From a bacterium (lineage in GTDB: Bacteria > Armatimonadota > Zipacnadia > Zipacnadales > UBA11051), in the NCBI GenBank assembly GCA_021372615.1, contig JAJFUB010000146.1, positions 1-64,000 of the forward strand: DNA of 64,000 bases, written 5' to 3'. Position numbers and translations under genes: made by a program. Positions 1 to 8,006 of this stretch are shown here, piece after piece. A model generated the notes under the pieces. It did not search any database and had not been told where the DNA came from. It saw only the letters and a program-made list of their open reading frames with translations. The first letter of the stretch is position 1. Each line of letters opens with the position of its first letter.

Positions 1-252
1 CAGGCCCGACACGAGCATCTGCGGCGCGAAGGCGGCGAAGGGCACGAACAGCAGGGCCATCAGCGGGGGCTGGTCGAAGCCGATCAGGGCCATGTTGGCG
101 CTGTCCTGCCAGTGGAACGCGCGCCAGGCGTTGCCCATGGCGGCGATGGTGTCGAGGTCCACCAGGGCCCGGCCGTGCGCCTGCAGGCCCAGGACGAGCG
201 CCAGGAGGGCCGGGAGGAGGAAGGCGAGGAGATGTGTGAGGCGCTGGCGCAT
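1..252 (-). CDS. Partial membrane protein, possibly a GT39/GT83-type glycosyltransferase (N-terminus only)
   Basis: The gene is cut by the left window edge; only the first 84 codons are present, starting at the ATG on 252-250. The protein opens MRQRLTHLLAFLLPALLALV, a basic tip followed by a hydrophobic first membrane helix. About 60 residues in is GFDQPPLMALLF, a loop followed by another hydrophobic segment. An acidic-plus-PPL loop after the first helix is typical of polytopic lipid-linked-sugar transferases (GT39/GT83, ArnT/PMT-like), which use polyprenyl-phosphate sugars at the outer membrane face. The adjacent GT2 gene on the same strand supports a cell-surface glycan role. The family call is inference from one short motif; the rest of the gene lies outside the window. 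Confidence 0.5.
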   Translation of the reverse strand, partial: MRQRLTHLLAFLLPALLALVLGLQAHGRALVDLDTIAAMGNAWRAFHWQDSANMALIGFDQPPLMALLFVPFAAFAPQMLVSGL

Positions 253-287
253 GGTTGGTTCCTACGGCAACGGCGTCCTACCCCCTG

Positions 288-309
288 CCCCCTCCCTGAA
301 GGGAGGGGG
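288..309. repeat. Short GC hairpin in the spacer between two minus-strand genes
   Basis: CCCCCTCCC and GGGAGGGGG form a perfect 9-bp stem around a TGAA loop. It sits between the stop of the GT2 gene (371) and the start of the partial membrane protein (252). There is no T-run, so an intrinsic terminator is uncertain. A short heptamer repeat (CTGTCCC twice, about 349-363) lies next to it. Confidence 0.5.
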
Positions 310-370
310 GACGGCAACGTCCCAACCACCCCGTACGTCACCGCCCAGGCCCTGTCCCCTGTCCCCTACC

Positions 371-1789
371 TTACGTCGCCCCGCCCATCGTGCCGTGGTC
401 GGTCTTCTCCCAGTAGTGCGGGCGGGTGATGAGTTGGGCGGCGGCCTTGTAGGCGCCCCAGCTCATCATCAACCAGTACAGGGGCGTGAGGACGCTGTAC
501 TTGACCAGGTCATAGTAGCCCCGGTTCAGGCAGCCCACCACCGTGATATACACGAAGATGAAGTTGGCCACCAGCAGGCAGAACGTGCCCAGGGCGTAGA
601 CGGGCGTCGGGAAGACATAGGTGATTGTGGCCCAGTGGGTCAGATACCACGCCAGCGTCATCAGCCAGTAGATCGGGTTGAGCAGGAAACAGGCCACCGA
701 GCCGCCGATGGTCATCTGGAACGAGAAGAACGAGCCCGTGCCGAGCTGGCGCCATAGCTTCAGCGGCCGGCGCATGTGGACGAGATAGGTCTGGATGTAC
801 CCCTTCACCCACCGGGAGCGCTGGCGGAACCACGACAGGAAGTTGCCGTTGGCCTCCTCCCAGGTCGTCGAGTCGATCATGGCCGCACCGTAGCCATGCT
901 TGTGCAGGCGGATGCCCAGGTCGCAATCCTCGGTGACGTTGAACGGGTCCCAGCCCCCGATCTCCTTGAGGGCCCGCACCCGGAAGTGGTTCGAGGTGCC
1001 GCCCAGCGGGATCGGCCATCCTGACGCCGTCAGCCCTGGCAGGAAGAGATCGAACCAGGCGCTGTATTCGCTGGTGAACCACCGCGTGAGCAGGTTGTGG
1101 CGCTGATTGTAGAAGTTCAGCTTGGCCTGCAGGCAGACGATGCGCTCGGGGAGCCGCGCGAAGGCCGCGGCGGCCTTCTTGAGTTGGTCGGGCTCGGGGC
1201 GGTCCTCGGCGTCGAAGATCACCAGGCAGTCGCTGTCGCAGGCGTACAGGCCGTAATTGCACGCCTTGGGCTTAGTCTTGGGCTGGCTGTGGGGGACGAC
1301 GACGGGCTTGAACTGGGGCGGGAGGGCCAGCTTCGCGCAGGCCTCCTGCGTGACTGCGTCGTCCTCCTCCATCAGGAGCTGGATCTCCAGCTTCTCAGGC
1401 GGGTAGTCGAGGTTCGACAGGCCCTCCACCAGCCGTGGCAGCACCAGCGCTTCGCGGTACAGCGGGATCAGGATGGTGTAGGTGGGGAGGTCCTCATCGC
1501 GGAGTGCTGCCAGCTCGTCGGGGGTGAACGCCAGGGCCACCGGGCGCTCCAGCGAGGTCCAGATCAGCCAGAACTTGTAGCAGGAGTGGACGACGTAGAA
1601 GACGACGGCGAGGCTATTGAGCAGCAGCAGGGCCTGCAGGGGGCTGCGCCACAGCAGCCCCGCCAGCGCCAGCACGATGGCCGCCACCGCGACCCGCTGC
1701 GGCCGCGTCCACGTCCACTTCGCGCAGTCCTCCGGGTGCTCGTGCAGGATGCGCAGCGGGTCAATTGGGGGTGTCGGCGATGCCTTCAT
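371..1789 (-). CDS. Membrane-bound family 2 glycosyltransferase (cellulose-synthase-like)
   Basis: A 472-residue processive-type GT2 transferase that moves sugars from nucleotide-sugar donors to a growing or lipid-linked acceptor at the inner membrane. Two hydrophobic segments at roughly residues 30-75 precede the catalytic domain. That domain has the opening strand TYTILIPLYREA, a DxD-like FDAEDRPEPDQL, the catalytic-base motif TEDCDLGIRL and the acceptor motif QRSRW, which fits Q(Q/R)xRW. Several C-terminal membrane helices follow, as in BcsA/NdvC-like synthases. The ATG at 1789 is the only start giving the complete N-terminal helices. It lies upstream of another membrane transferase gene, suggesting a shared role in exopolysaccharide or envelope glycan synthesis. 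The sugar is unknown. Confidence 0.85.
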   Translation of the reverse strand: MKASPTPPIDPLRILHEHPEDCAKWTWTRPQRVAVAAIVLALAGLLWRSPLQALLLLNSLAVVFYVVHSCYKFWLIWTSLERPVALAFTPDELAALRDEDLPTYTILIPLYREALVLPRLVEGLSNLDYPPEKLEIQLLMEEDDAVTQEACAKLALPPQFKPVVVPHSQPKTKPKACNYGLYACDSDCLVIFDAEDRPEPDQLKKAAAAFARLPERIVCLQAKLNFYNQRHNLLTRWFTSEYSAWFDLFLPGLTASGWPIPLGGTSNHFRVRALKEIGGWDPFNVTEDCDLGIRLHKHGYGAAMIDSTTWEEANGNFLSWFRQRSRWVKGYIQTYLVHMRRPLKLWRQLGTGSFFSFQMTIGGSVACFLLNPIYWLMTLAWYLTHWATITYVFPTPVYALGTFCLLVANFIFVYITVVGCLNRGYYDLVKYSVLTPLYWLMMSWGAYKAAAQLITRPHYWEKTDHGTMGGAT

Positions 1790-1820
1790 CGGCCGGGGCA
1801 GGCTCCGAGGTCAACGGCAG

Positions 1821-1842
1821 GCCCGCCGGAACTCCGGCGGGC
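1821..1842. repeat. Perfect GC hairpin between PPIase and GT2 genes
   Basis: GCCCGCCGG and CCGGCGGGC form a perfect 9-bp stem around AACT. It lies about 80 bp downstream of the PPIase stop codon on the transcribed (minus) strand and may end that transcript, although no T-tract follows. Confidence 0.55.
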
Positions 1843-1924
1843 GTGAGCTTCGTGTGATGGCTCCACGCGCCCCGGCGTGTCAGCGTCGGGGCCCAGGGCG
1901 CCAACAGGTATGTTGCCGCCCGGA

Positions 1925-3304
1925 CTACTGGCGTTCCAGACCCGCGGGCTTGGGGGGCACCGTGGGGCTGGGCATCGTCTCGGTGGGCATGTCCACCACG
2001 AGGCGGTTGCGGATGGCGTCCCAGGTGACAGTCGCCCCGAGGGCCTCCAGCGGCACGCGCGGGGCCACGAACAGCGTTCCGTCCCGGAGCACCGCCGGCT
2101 GCTTCATGTCGCGCGTCTCGAGCTTGTCGGAGCCCACGATCAGGCGCGGCGAGTTCACCGTGATCTTCACTTTTCCCAGCGCGGTCTGGGCGAACAGGGA
2201 CTGGTCCTTGGGCTGCCAGGTCAGGACGGCCCCTGCTGCCTGCAGTACGGCCTTGGCCGGCACGACGAGCGTGCCATTGGGCATCTTCGCCGGCGGCTGC
2301 GGCAGCTCCAGGCGCTTGCCGTTCACGACGACGCTGATGACGCTCAAGCGCTCATATTCCTGCTGCAGGGGCTTCGCGGGCGCCCAGTTGACCTGGATGG
2401 TCGCCTTGCGGGCGAGCATCGCCAGGTAGTCGTCGCGCGAGACGAGCTTGGCACTCTGGAGCGTGGCCTCGATCTGGGCACGCGCGTCGGCCAGCGCCAC
2501 GATCTGCGCCGGGCGACGCTCCTTGACCATCGCAATGTAGAAGCCGCCGGCGGCCCGCAGCGGGCTGCTGACGACGCCCGGCTCCATGGTCATGACGGCC
2601 TCGGCGACGGACTTGTCGGGCAGTTCGGCCGCCGACACCCACCCCAGGTCGCCGCCCTTGTCCTTCGAGGCGTGCTTGGACAGCTCCCGCGCCACGGCGT
2701 CGAACTTGTCTCCGGCGGCCAGGCGCTCGCGCACGAGATAGGCTTCCTCGATCGTCGCGGTCCCGATCAGGAACACATGCGCCTGCGCGGCCTTCGAGAA
2801 CTCCGCCTGGTGGTCGAGGTAGTAGCGGCTGATCTCCTCATCCGAGACGGCGCTCATGCGGTCCATGAGTTGCCTGAGCATGGCCTCGGTCATCAGCTTC
2901 TCAATGTACGCCTGGGCGGTGTAGCCCTGGGCGTGCAACTGGCGCTCGAAGGCGGCCTGTGAGGCGAACTTGCTGCGCTCTGCCTCGAACAGCGCCTGCA
3001 CTGCCTCCGGCGGCACCTTGATCCCCTGGCGGCGCGCCTCCTGGCGCACCAGCCGTTCCTCGATGATCGCTCGCAGGATCGGCGTCGCCCAGTGGTTCGC
3101 GAGCGTCTGGTTCACCTGCGCGGCGGTAATGGGGCTGCCGTTCACGGTGGCCTGGATCACGACCGGCGGCGCCACCGGCGTGGCTGGCGTGGCCGGGGCC
3201 ACCGGGCGAGCAGCGCCCCGGACAGGGGCCGGGTTCGTCTGGGCCAGACACGGGACAACGAGCAGGCACGCCAGCAGGAGACACACGAGGACGGGAGGTT
3301 TCAA
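1925..3304 (-). CDS. Exported parvulin-type PPIase (SurA/PrsA-like) fused to a copper-amine-oxidase-like stalk domain
   Basis: A 459-residue secreted protein. Residues 1-21 are a signal peptide ending in a Cys-Leu-Ala region. Residues about 50-160 form a SurA_N-like helical segment. Residues about 165-265 are a PpiC rotamase domain, with the typical stretch KGGDLGWVSAAELPDKSVAE. Parvulins isomerise prolyl bonds and act as chaperones for exported proteins. Residues about 330-445 match the Cu_amine_oxidN1 stalk fold (VVNGKRLELP...VPAKAVLQAAGA...FVAPRVPLEALGA), which often anchors or extends cell-surface proteins. The start is a TTG at 3304, with AAGGGGG about ten bases upstream and a strong promoter further up. 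The domain order is unusual; see findings. Confidence 0.85.
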   Translation of the reverse strand: MKPPVLVCLLLACLLVVPCLAQTNPAPVRGAARPVAPATPATPVAPPVVIQATVNGSPITAAQVNQTLANHWATPILRAIIEERLVRQEARRQGIKVPPEAVQALFEAERSKFASQAAFERQLHAQGYTAQAYIEKLMTEAMLRQLMDRMSAVSDEEISRYYLDHQAEFSKAAQAHVFLIGTATIEEAYLVRERLAAGDKFDAVARELSKHASKDKGGDLGWVSAAELPDKSVAEAVMTMEPGVVSSPLRAAGGFYIAMVKERRPAQIVALADARAQIEATLQSAKLVSRDDYLAMLARKATIQVNWAPAKPLQQEYERLSVISVVVNGKRLELPQPPAKMPNGTLVVPAKAVLQAAGAVLTWQPKDQSLFAQTALGKVKITVNSPRLIVGSDKLETRDMKQPAVLRDGTLFVAPRVPLEALGATVTWDAIRNRLVVDMPTETMPSPTVPPKPAGLERQ

Positions 3305-3348
3305 GGCGAGAACCCCCTTTGCGGGAGTGGGTGCGTGAGACCAACCGA

Positions 3349-3377
3349 ATTATAGTGGTGCGAAGAGAGTGAGTCAA
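3349..3377 (-). promoter_or_regulatory. Sigma-70-type promoter for the PPIase gene
   Basis: On the minus strand, TTGACT (3377-3372), a 17-bp spacer and a perfect TATAAT (3354-3349). The predicted transcript starts about 40 bases upstream of the TTG start at 3304. This is one of the best housekeeping-type promoters in the window. Confidence 0.7.
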
Positions 3378-3397
3378 AGGCGCGGCGGGTGTCCGCC

Positions 3398-3420
3398 GGG
3401 CGCGGTGAACCGCGCCCCTA
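3398..3420. repeat. Palindromic element whose tail supplies the stop codon of the DUF72 gene
   Basis: GGGCGCGGT-GA-ACCGCGCCC forms a 9-bp stem, followed at once by CTA (3418-3420), the TAG stop of the minus-strand DUF72 gene. The same layout with compensatory changes recurs at 60236-60257. Confidence 0.75.
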
Positions 3421-4188
3421 CTGGAGCAGCTCGGCGAATTCGAGGGCGTTCTGGGCCGCGCTGCCCGAGTAGTGGTTGTTGAAGAAGACCAGCACGTCCT
3501 CGGCCTGCCGCTGCAACTCCTGCACCGGCGCAACCCATTCGCGCAGTTCGGCCTCGCTGTACAGGTAGTTGTAGCGCTCCCAGGACTGCTCCGAGCCGTA
3601 CCACTTGGCGGCATTCCGGCCGTGGAACCGCACGTAGGCCAGGGGCGCCGTGACGGCCGTCACCGGGGGCACCAGGTCCTGCATCCGGGGCTCATCCACG
3701 CAGCAGTAAGCCATCTGCTTGTCGCGCAGGAAGCTGAAGGTGCGGTCGTCATCCACCCAGCTCCGGTGGCGGAACTCCACCGCCACGGGCAGCTCCGGCC
3801 ACTGCGCGCGGATGAAGGCCAGGTGGTTGACGTGGTCGCGGCTGAGGACGAACTGGTTGGGGAACTGCAGCAGCACGCAGGCCAGCCTGCCCGCCTCGAT
3901 GAGGGGCGTCAGGCCGGCGAGGTACGTGGCGTACAGCTCGGGGTCCTGGCTGCGCCCGATGGTCACGTCCTGGTAGGACTTCACCGCGAACCTGAAGCCC
4001 TCAGGCGCTTTGCGGGCCAGGCCGCCCATCGTGCCGGCCGCGGGCAGCGTGTAGTGGGTGAAGTTCAGCTCCACACAGTTGAACCGGCGCAGGTACAGGC
4101 TGAAGAAGTCCTTCTTCGCCGTCTTCTCCGGGTAGAAGCGGCCGACCCAGTCGTCATAGGAATAGCCGGACGTGCCGATGTAGAGCAT
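3418..4188 (-). CDS. DUF72 (YecE-like) TIM-barrel protein
   Basis: A 256-residue cytosolic protein of the DUF72/YecE family, a TIM-barrel group of unproven biochemical function. Family hallmarks include the N-terminal MLYIGTSGYSYDDW, VELNFTHYTLP near residue 45 and the C-terminal VFFNNHYSGSAAQNALEFAEL, all conserved in YecE relatives. The start at 4188 was chosen because the family begins with this IGTSG strand. The longer open frame upstream only translates a heptamer repeat (LVTCHLSLVTCHLS-type) and is not coding. The stop codon lies in the tail of a palindromic repeat. It is downstream of, and divergent from, the thioredoxin-fold gene. Confidence 0.88.
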   Translation of the reverse strand: MLYIGTSGYSYDDWVGRFYPEKTAKKDFFSLYLRRFNCVELNFTHYTLPAAGTMGGLARKAPEGFRFAVKSYQDVTIGRSQDPELYATYLAGLTPLIEAGRLACVLLQFPNQFVLSRDHVNHLAFIRAQWPELPVAVEFRHRSWVDDDRTFSFLRDKQMAYCCVDEPRMQDLVPPVTAVTAPLAYVRFHGRNAAKWYGSEQSWERYNYLYSEAELREWVAPVQELQRQAEDVLVFFNNHYSGSAAQNALEFAELLQ

Positions 4189-4193
4189 GGTGG

Positions 4194-4228
4194 TCAGTGA
4201 CAAGTGACAAGTGACAAGTGACAAGTGT
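4194..4228. repeat. Heptanucleotide tandem repeat (GTGACAA)n
   Basis: About four to five head-to-tail copies of the 7-mer GTGACAA lie immediately upstream of the DUF72 start codon. Related heptamer runs occur near 349-363 and 22618-22660. They resemble the short tandem repeats (STRR) known from cyanobacteria. Slippage here could change the DUF72 5' untranslated region. Confidence 0.7.
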
Positions 4229-4365
4229 AACGTGGACGCCACAGATCCATGCCGGCAGTTCTCCTTCGCCGTCGCGCTCACCTTCGCAGCGAGACGACGA
4301 GCCCCACCGAGCATAGGCGCGCTCGATCCGCTCCCTCCAACACGCACGTACGTTGACAGGGATAC

Positions 4366-4394
4366 TTGACATCGGCCGAGGGTCGCAGTAGCAT
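4366..4394 (+). promoter_or_regulatory. Sigma-70-type promoter for the thioredoxin-fold gene
   Basis: TTGACA (4366-4371, perfect), a 17-bp spacer, then TAGCAT (4389-4394, four of six consensus bases). A small hairpin, GTAGCA/TGCTAC at 4388-4405, overlaps the -10 and could affect initiation or the transcript 5' end. The GTG start lies about 35 bases downstream of the likely transcription start. Confidence 0.6.
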
Positions 4395-4435
4395 TCCTTT
4401 GCTACTATCGGTCCTTACTCACAAGGGGGTCCCCT

Positions 4436-5623
4436 GTGGTTCGGAAACTCGTTGCCGTCCTCGCGCTGGTTATCTGCATCGCGACGCTCACGGCCGTCGC
4501 GGCTGCTGACCCGATCGACGATGCTGTTCAGCAGGCCAGAGCGAATGGCAAGAACGTGCTCATCGACTTCTGGGCTGGATGGTGTCCCTGGTGCATCAAG
4601 ATGGACCAGACGTTCCAAGACTACCGGATCGCCAATGTCGTCCGAAACGGCTTCATCTACGTCAAGTTGGACTGTGGCGCTGGCGACCGGTTCCAGGATA
4701 GGCAACGTCAAGTTGGCCTGACGGGCTACCCTCTCCTTGTCATTGTCGATCCTAACTGCATGGTTCTCGGCAAGCAAGACGGCTACTCCCCCGCCGAACA
4801 GCTCCTGCCATTCCTCCAGAGATACGCCCGAGGTCCCGATCTGCCGCCGATGCCACCGGACCCGCAGCCCGCACCTACTGGTCTAGCCGGAACCTGGTTA
4901 TCTGGCGACGGCGACACGTGGATCTTCAGTCTCAACCGCTTTGAACTTCGCCTACCTAATCGCCTGCCCATCCTGGGCACAGTCAACCAGGTTGCCTTCA
5001 ACCAGTACAACCTCACCTCTGGTGACGGGGCCAGTCTCACCATCGTCATTAACTCCCAGACTACCAATGTCATCAATATCACAATGGTCTCGCAAGGAGG
5101 CGAACGCCACACAACCGAGTTGCGCCGCCAGGATTTCGGGCCTGGGCCAATGCCCACTCCTCAACCTCAGCCCCAGCCGCAACCGCAGCCGGAACCCACA
5201 GGAGACTGGAACTACCTCACTGAACTCTACCCGTCAAGGCAGGAGACTTTCTGGAATAGCTGGATCCCTCCACAAGGTGTCAACTTCGAGGGTAGCCCGC
5301 AAGCACATTCATACTATGGTACTGCTGGCGCCGATAACTACGGAACGTTTTCGCTCGCGCGTCTCACATGCCCTCGTCCCGCCTCGGTCCTTGATGTCAC
5401 TTTGGGTATGGCTGACGAAACATCGCCCGACGTGACCTTTCTGTTCCAGGTTATAGTAGACAGTGCCCCTCCAATCGAGAGGAGGGTGATGCTGAGGAGT
5501 CACCAGCGTTTACAGCTTGATATACGAGGCAAAGGCCGTCTTGAGTTCAGAACGAAGCAACTCACCGGCCAGTTCAACTGGAACAACAAGCCCTTGTTGG
5601 TCGAGCCAAAGGTGTACTACTGA
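4436..5623 (+). CDS. Secreted thioredoxin-fold protein with Pro/Gln linker and NPCBM-like C-terminal domain
   Basis: A 395-residue exported protein. Residues 1-24 are a signal peptide. Residues about 30-125 are a thioredoxin fold with the redox motif C50-P-W-C53 (FWAGWCPWCIKMDQTF) and the conserved cis-proline segment TGYPLLVIVDP, as in DsbD-gamma/thioredoxin_7 proteins. A middle domain of about 90 residues precedes a PQPQPQPQ linker. Residues about 265-395 resemble an NPCBM-type sugar-binding beta-sandwich. Start: GTG at 4436, with AAGGGGG upstream. Base composition is visibly less GC-rich than the neighbours, which suggests a different history. A role in disulfide exchange on, or near, cell-surface glycans is inference. 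Confidence 0.75.
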   Translation: MVRKLVAVLALVICIATLTAVAAADPIDDAVQQARANGKNVLIDFWAGWCPWCIKMDQTFQDYRIANVVRNGFIYVKLDCGAGDRFQDRQRQVGLTGYPLLVIVDPNCMVLGKQDGYSPAEQLLPFLQRYARGPDLPPMPPDPQPAPTGLAGTWLSGDGDTWIFSLNRFELRLPNRLPILGTVNQVAFNQYNLTSGDGASLTIVINSQTTNVINITMVSQGGERHTTELRRQDFGPGPMPTPQPQPQPQPQPEPTGDWNYLTELYPSRQETFWNSWIPPQGVNFEGSPQAHSYYGTAGADNYGTFSLARLTCPRPASVLDVTLGMADETSPDVTFLFQVIVDSAPPIERRVMLRSHQRLQLDIRGKGRLEFRTKQLTGQFNWNNKPLLVEPKVYY

Positions 5624-5977
5624 CGGAATCGCCCTATTTCAGAGACAATAGCACGATCGCAGGCCAGCCGCTTCATGGCATGTGCAGCGTCGGCTAGTCC
5701 GAACGCGTCGCTGTACCTTCTCCCATTAGCTCAACTCACCGCGACTCTCGGCTACCATCGTCCGCCTCACCTGCGGTCCTGGCCGGGCACCTCCCTCCGA
5801 CTTTCCCACAATCGCACCACCCCGCTCCCCACCGCCACCCCCGGCCGACGACCCGCGATTATGGAAAAGTCTCCGGTCGGCCCGGCCGCACCGCTTTCTG
5901 CCTTCCCCGGAACCCAACGGCTTTGTACATTTGTCTTTGAGGAACGAGAACGACCCCGACCCGTTCGGAGGGTAACC
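5624..5977. other. Intergenic stretch without a supported gene
   Basis: These 354 bases lie between the thioredoxin-fold gene and the small orphan. Open frames exist on both strands, but none has a plausible ribosome binding site or protein-like composition. No strong promoter or hairpin is evident. A 5' leader for the next gene probably lies at the right end. Confidence 0.4.
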
Positions 5978-6322
5978 ATGGCTCCGCGCAGCGATTACAG
6001 CGACGAGCTCCCAGCCATCGAGCGCTACCGCATTGTCCTCGGGGCTTTCCTGCCAATGATGCCTGACGCGCAGAAGATCATCCGCCAGATCCGCAAGAGC
6101 CGCGGCCTCTGCGATCCTCGCGACCAGGATGACCTTGCCGAGAATCTGCGCATCGTGACGCCCCAGGCTCTTGAACCAGACGTGCGCGAAGCTCTGCGGC
6201 GGCACCGTGACCTGCCCCCATTGGTGGTACCACATCTCATGTTAGTCTTGGCCGTGTTTTCGGCCCTCATTGTTCTAGGCCGCCGTTCGTGCTACACTCC
6301 CTGCCGCCGGCCCGGAGGGTAG
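5978..6322 (+). CDS. Small hypothetical protein with C-terminal hydrophobic segment
   Basis: A 114-residue protein I do not recognise. The ATG at 5978 follows an excellent GGAGGGT Shine-Dalgarno. The sequence is helical and charged through residue about 80 (SDELPAIERYRIVLGAF, QDDLAENLRIVTPQALE). A hydrophobic stretch follows (PHLMLVLAVFSALIVLG, about residues 85-101) that could be a membrane anchor. The last dozen residues are Cys/Pro/Gly-rich. The stop codon TAG (6320-6322) is part of the left end of a palindromic element, so the native C-terminus may have been altered by the insertion. Composition is less GC-rich than the surroundings. A competing minus-strand frame lacks a ribosome binding site. 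Confidence 0.55.
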   Translation: MAPRSDYSDELPAIERYRIVLGAFLPMMPDAQKIIRQIRKSRGLCDPRDQDDLAENLRIVTPQALEPDVREALRRHRDLPPLVVPHLMLVLAVFSALIVLGRRSCYTPCRRPGG

Positions 6323-6397
6323 GGCTCCGCAGGAGTGCGACCCGAGCGCCGTGGCCGGGGACCGAACGGATTGGGCGGGGTACAAGCCCCCCCTACA
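6319..6397. mobile_element. GTA...TAC-bounded palindromic element between convergent genes
   Basis: It runs from GTAGGGCTCCGCAGGAG to GGGCGGGGTACAAGCC...CCCTAC. The right half matches the elements at 23889-23963 and 51288-51370, including the preceding CGAACGG(A)TT. The left half has diverged. Its left TAG ends the small orphan gene and its right CTA ends the D-aminoacylase gene. It is non-coding and MITE- or REP-like. Confidence 0.7.
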
Positions 6398-8006
6398 GCA
6401 CAACTCCCGCGCCGGCGCCGGTGTGCTTGTCGCCGGTGACCGTCAGGGCCCCATTCACGATGACATGGGCGACGCCCACCGGGTACTGGTGCGGGTCGGC
6501 GTACGTGGCTCTGTCGGCGATGGTCTCCGGGTCGAACACGGTGATGTCGGCGGCATAGCCCTCGCGCAGCAGGCCCCGGTCCGTCAGGGCCAAGCGGCTG
6601 GCCGGCAGGGACGTACACTTGCGGATAGCCTCGGGTAGGCTCAGCAGCTTCTCTTCGCGCACGTAGTGGCCGAGGAGGCGCGGGTAGGTCCCGTACGAGC
6701 GCGGGTGCGGCCGTCCCTTGGCCAGGGCGCCGTAGGGCGCAAAGGCCAGGCCGTCGGTCGCCACGCAGCCCAGCGGGTGCGCCAGCGCCAGCTTCATGTC
6801 GTCCTCGTTCATCGAGAACAGGCAGACGCTCACATGGGCCTGCTCCTCGGCCAGCAGGTCCAGCGTCGCCTCCAGCGGGTCCTGTCGGCGCCTTTCGGCG
6901 ACCTCGCTGAGTCGCAGGCCGACCGCCCACCGGTTCGCCTCGCTGCCGACATCCGTGACGAGGATGTCCGCAAAGCTCAGCTCAAACGGGTTGTGGATGC
7001 CGGGGTCCCTCTGGGAGGCCTCGAACTCGTCGCGCAGCCGCTGGCGGCACTCCGGGTCGCGCAGGCGCCCCACCAGGGCGTCGTTCCCGCCATCGTGCAT
7101 CCACGCCGGCAGCGAGCCGGACAGGTGGCGGCTGCCGGCGGTGTACGGGTAGACATCGAAGGCGATGTCCAGCCCCTCGTCCCGCGCCTGCTCGATGCGC
7201 TCGAGGGCCTGGGGCATGTTGCCCCAACTGGCCTTGCCCGAGCACTTCAAGTGGTCAATCTGCAAGCGCAGCGGACCGTCTTCCATGGCTTCGAGGGCAA
7301 TGCCGATCATCTCTTCCAGCGCCGGCAGTTGTCGCACGCCCTCATTGCGCGTGTGGACGCTGACCTCTGCCCCGTGGGCCGCCGCTTCGCGGCACAGGCC
7401 CACCAGCTCGTCGCGCGAGGCGAAGCTGCCCAGGGCGTAGGCCAGGCCCAGGGAGATCCCCACAGCCCCGGCTGCGAAGCCCTCACGGGCCGCGGCGCGC
7501 ATGGCGTCAATCTCCGCAGCCGTCGCCGGCCGGTTGGCGAAGCCCATCGCGAAGGCCCGGAGAGCGCTCTGGCCCAGCATCGGCGCGACGTTGACCGACG
7601 TCTGGGCCTGGCGCAGCACCTCCAGGTATTCGGCGGGGGTGCGCCAGCAGAACTCGACGTCGGCCTCGATGAACGAGCAGATGGCGCGGAGCTGCGCCTC
7701 CGCGCCGGGACGGATCGGGAAGACGCCCATGCCGCACTGGCCGTTGCACTCGCTCGTCACGCCCATGTGGACTTTGCTCTCGGCGCGCGGGTTCTGCAGC
7801 AGCGTCAGGTCGGAATGCGAGTGCAGGTCAATGAAGCCCGGACAGACCACCTGGCCGGCGCAGTCGAGCTGCAGCTTCGCCTCGGCGCCGGCCAGGTCGC
7901 CTACCGCGACGACGCGGCCGCCGGTGACGCCGACATCCGCAGGTCGTCGCTGCGCCCCTGAGCCGTCAATGACGGTGCCCCCGCTCAACAGTAGATCCAG
8001 AACCAA
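6393..8006 (-). CDS. N-acyl-D-amino-acid deacylase (D-aminoacylase, amidohydrolase superfamily)
   Basis: A 537-residue zinc-dependent amidohydrolase that releases D-amino acids from N-acyl-D-amino acids, relevant to peptidoglycan or D-peptide turnover. Diagnostic parts are the HxH motif in PGFIDLHSHSDLT (about residue 63), the cysteine-rich SECNGQCGMGVFP that holds the bridging metal ligand in this family, H-containing segments VSVHTRNEG and QIDHLKCSGK, and the catalytic aspartate in CVATDGLAFAP (about residue 430). Length is typical. The TTG start at 8006 directly follows the TAG stop of the upstream kinase-like gene and uses the AAGGGAAG within that gene's end, so the two are translationally coupled. 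The stop lies in a palindromic element. Confidence 0.88.
   Translation of the reverse strand: MVLDLLLSGGTVIDGSGAQRRPADVGVTGGRVVAVGDLAGAEAKLQLDCAGQVVCPGFIDLHSHSDLTLLQNPRAESKVHMGVTSECNGQCGMGVFPIRPGAEAQLRAICSFIEADVEFCWRTPAEYLEVLRQAQTSVNVAPMLGQSALRAFAMGFANRPATAAEIDAMRAAAREGFAAGAVGISLGLAYALGSFASRDELVGLCREAAAHGAEVSVHTRNEGVRQLPALEEMIGIALEAMEDGPLRLQIDHLKCSGKASWGNMPQALERIEQARDEGLDIAFDVYPYTAGSRHLSGSLPAWMHDGGNDALVGRLRDPECRQRLRDEFEASQRDPGIHNPFELSFADILVTDVGSEANRWAVGLRLSEVAERRRQDPLEATLDLLAEEQAHVSVCLFSMNEDDMKLALAHPLGCVATDGLAFAPYGALAKGRPHPRSYGTYPRLLGHYVREEKLLSLPEAIRKCTSLPASRLALTDRGLLREGYAADITVFDPETIADRATYADPHQYPVGVAHVIVNGALTVTGDKHTGAGAGVVL

Noticed and set aside
4388-4405. GTAGCA/TGCTAC hairpin as a terminator for an upstream gene
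   Set aside because: It overlaps a -10 box, has only six base pairs and no plus-strand gene precedes it.
5726-6235. 169-codon minus-strand frame opposite the small orphan gene
   Set aside because: Ends in a Gly-rich low-complexity region and has no ribosome binding site; the plus-strand reading has GGAGGGT and protein-like composition.
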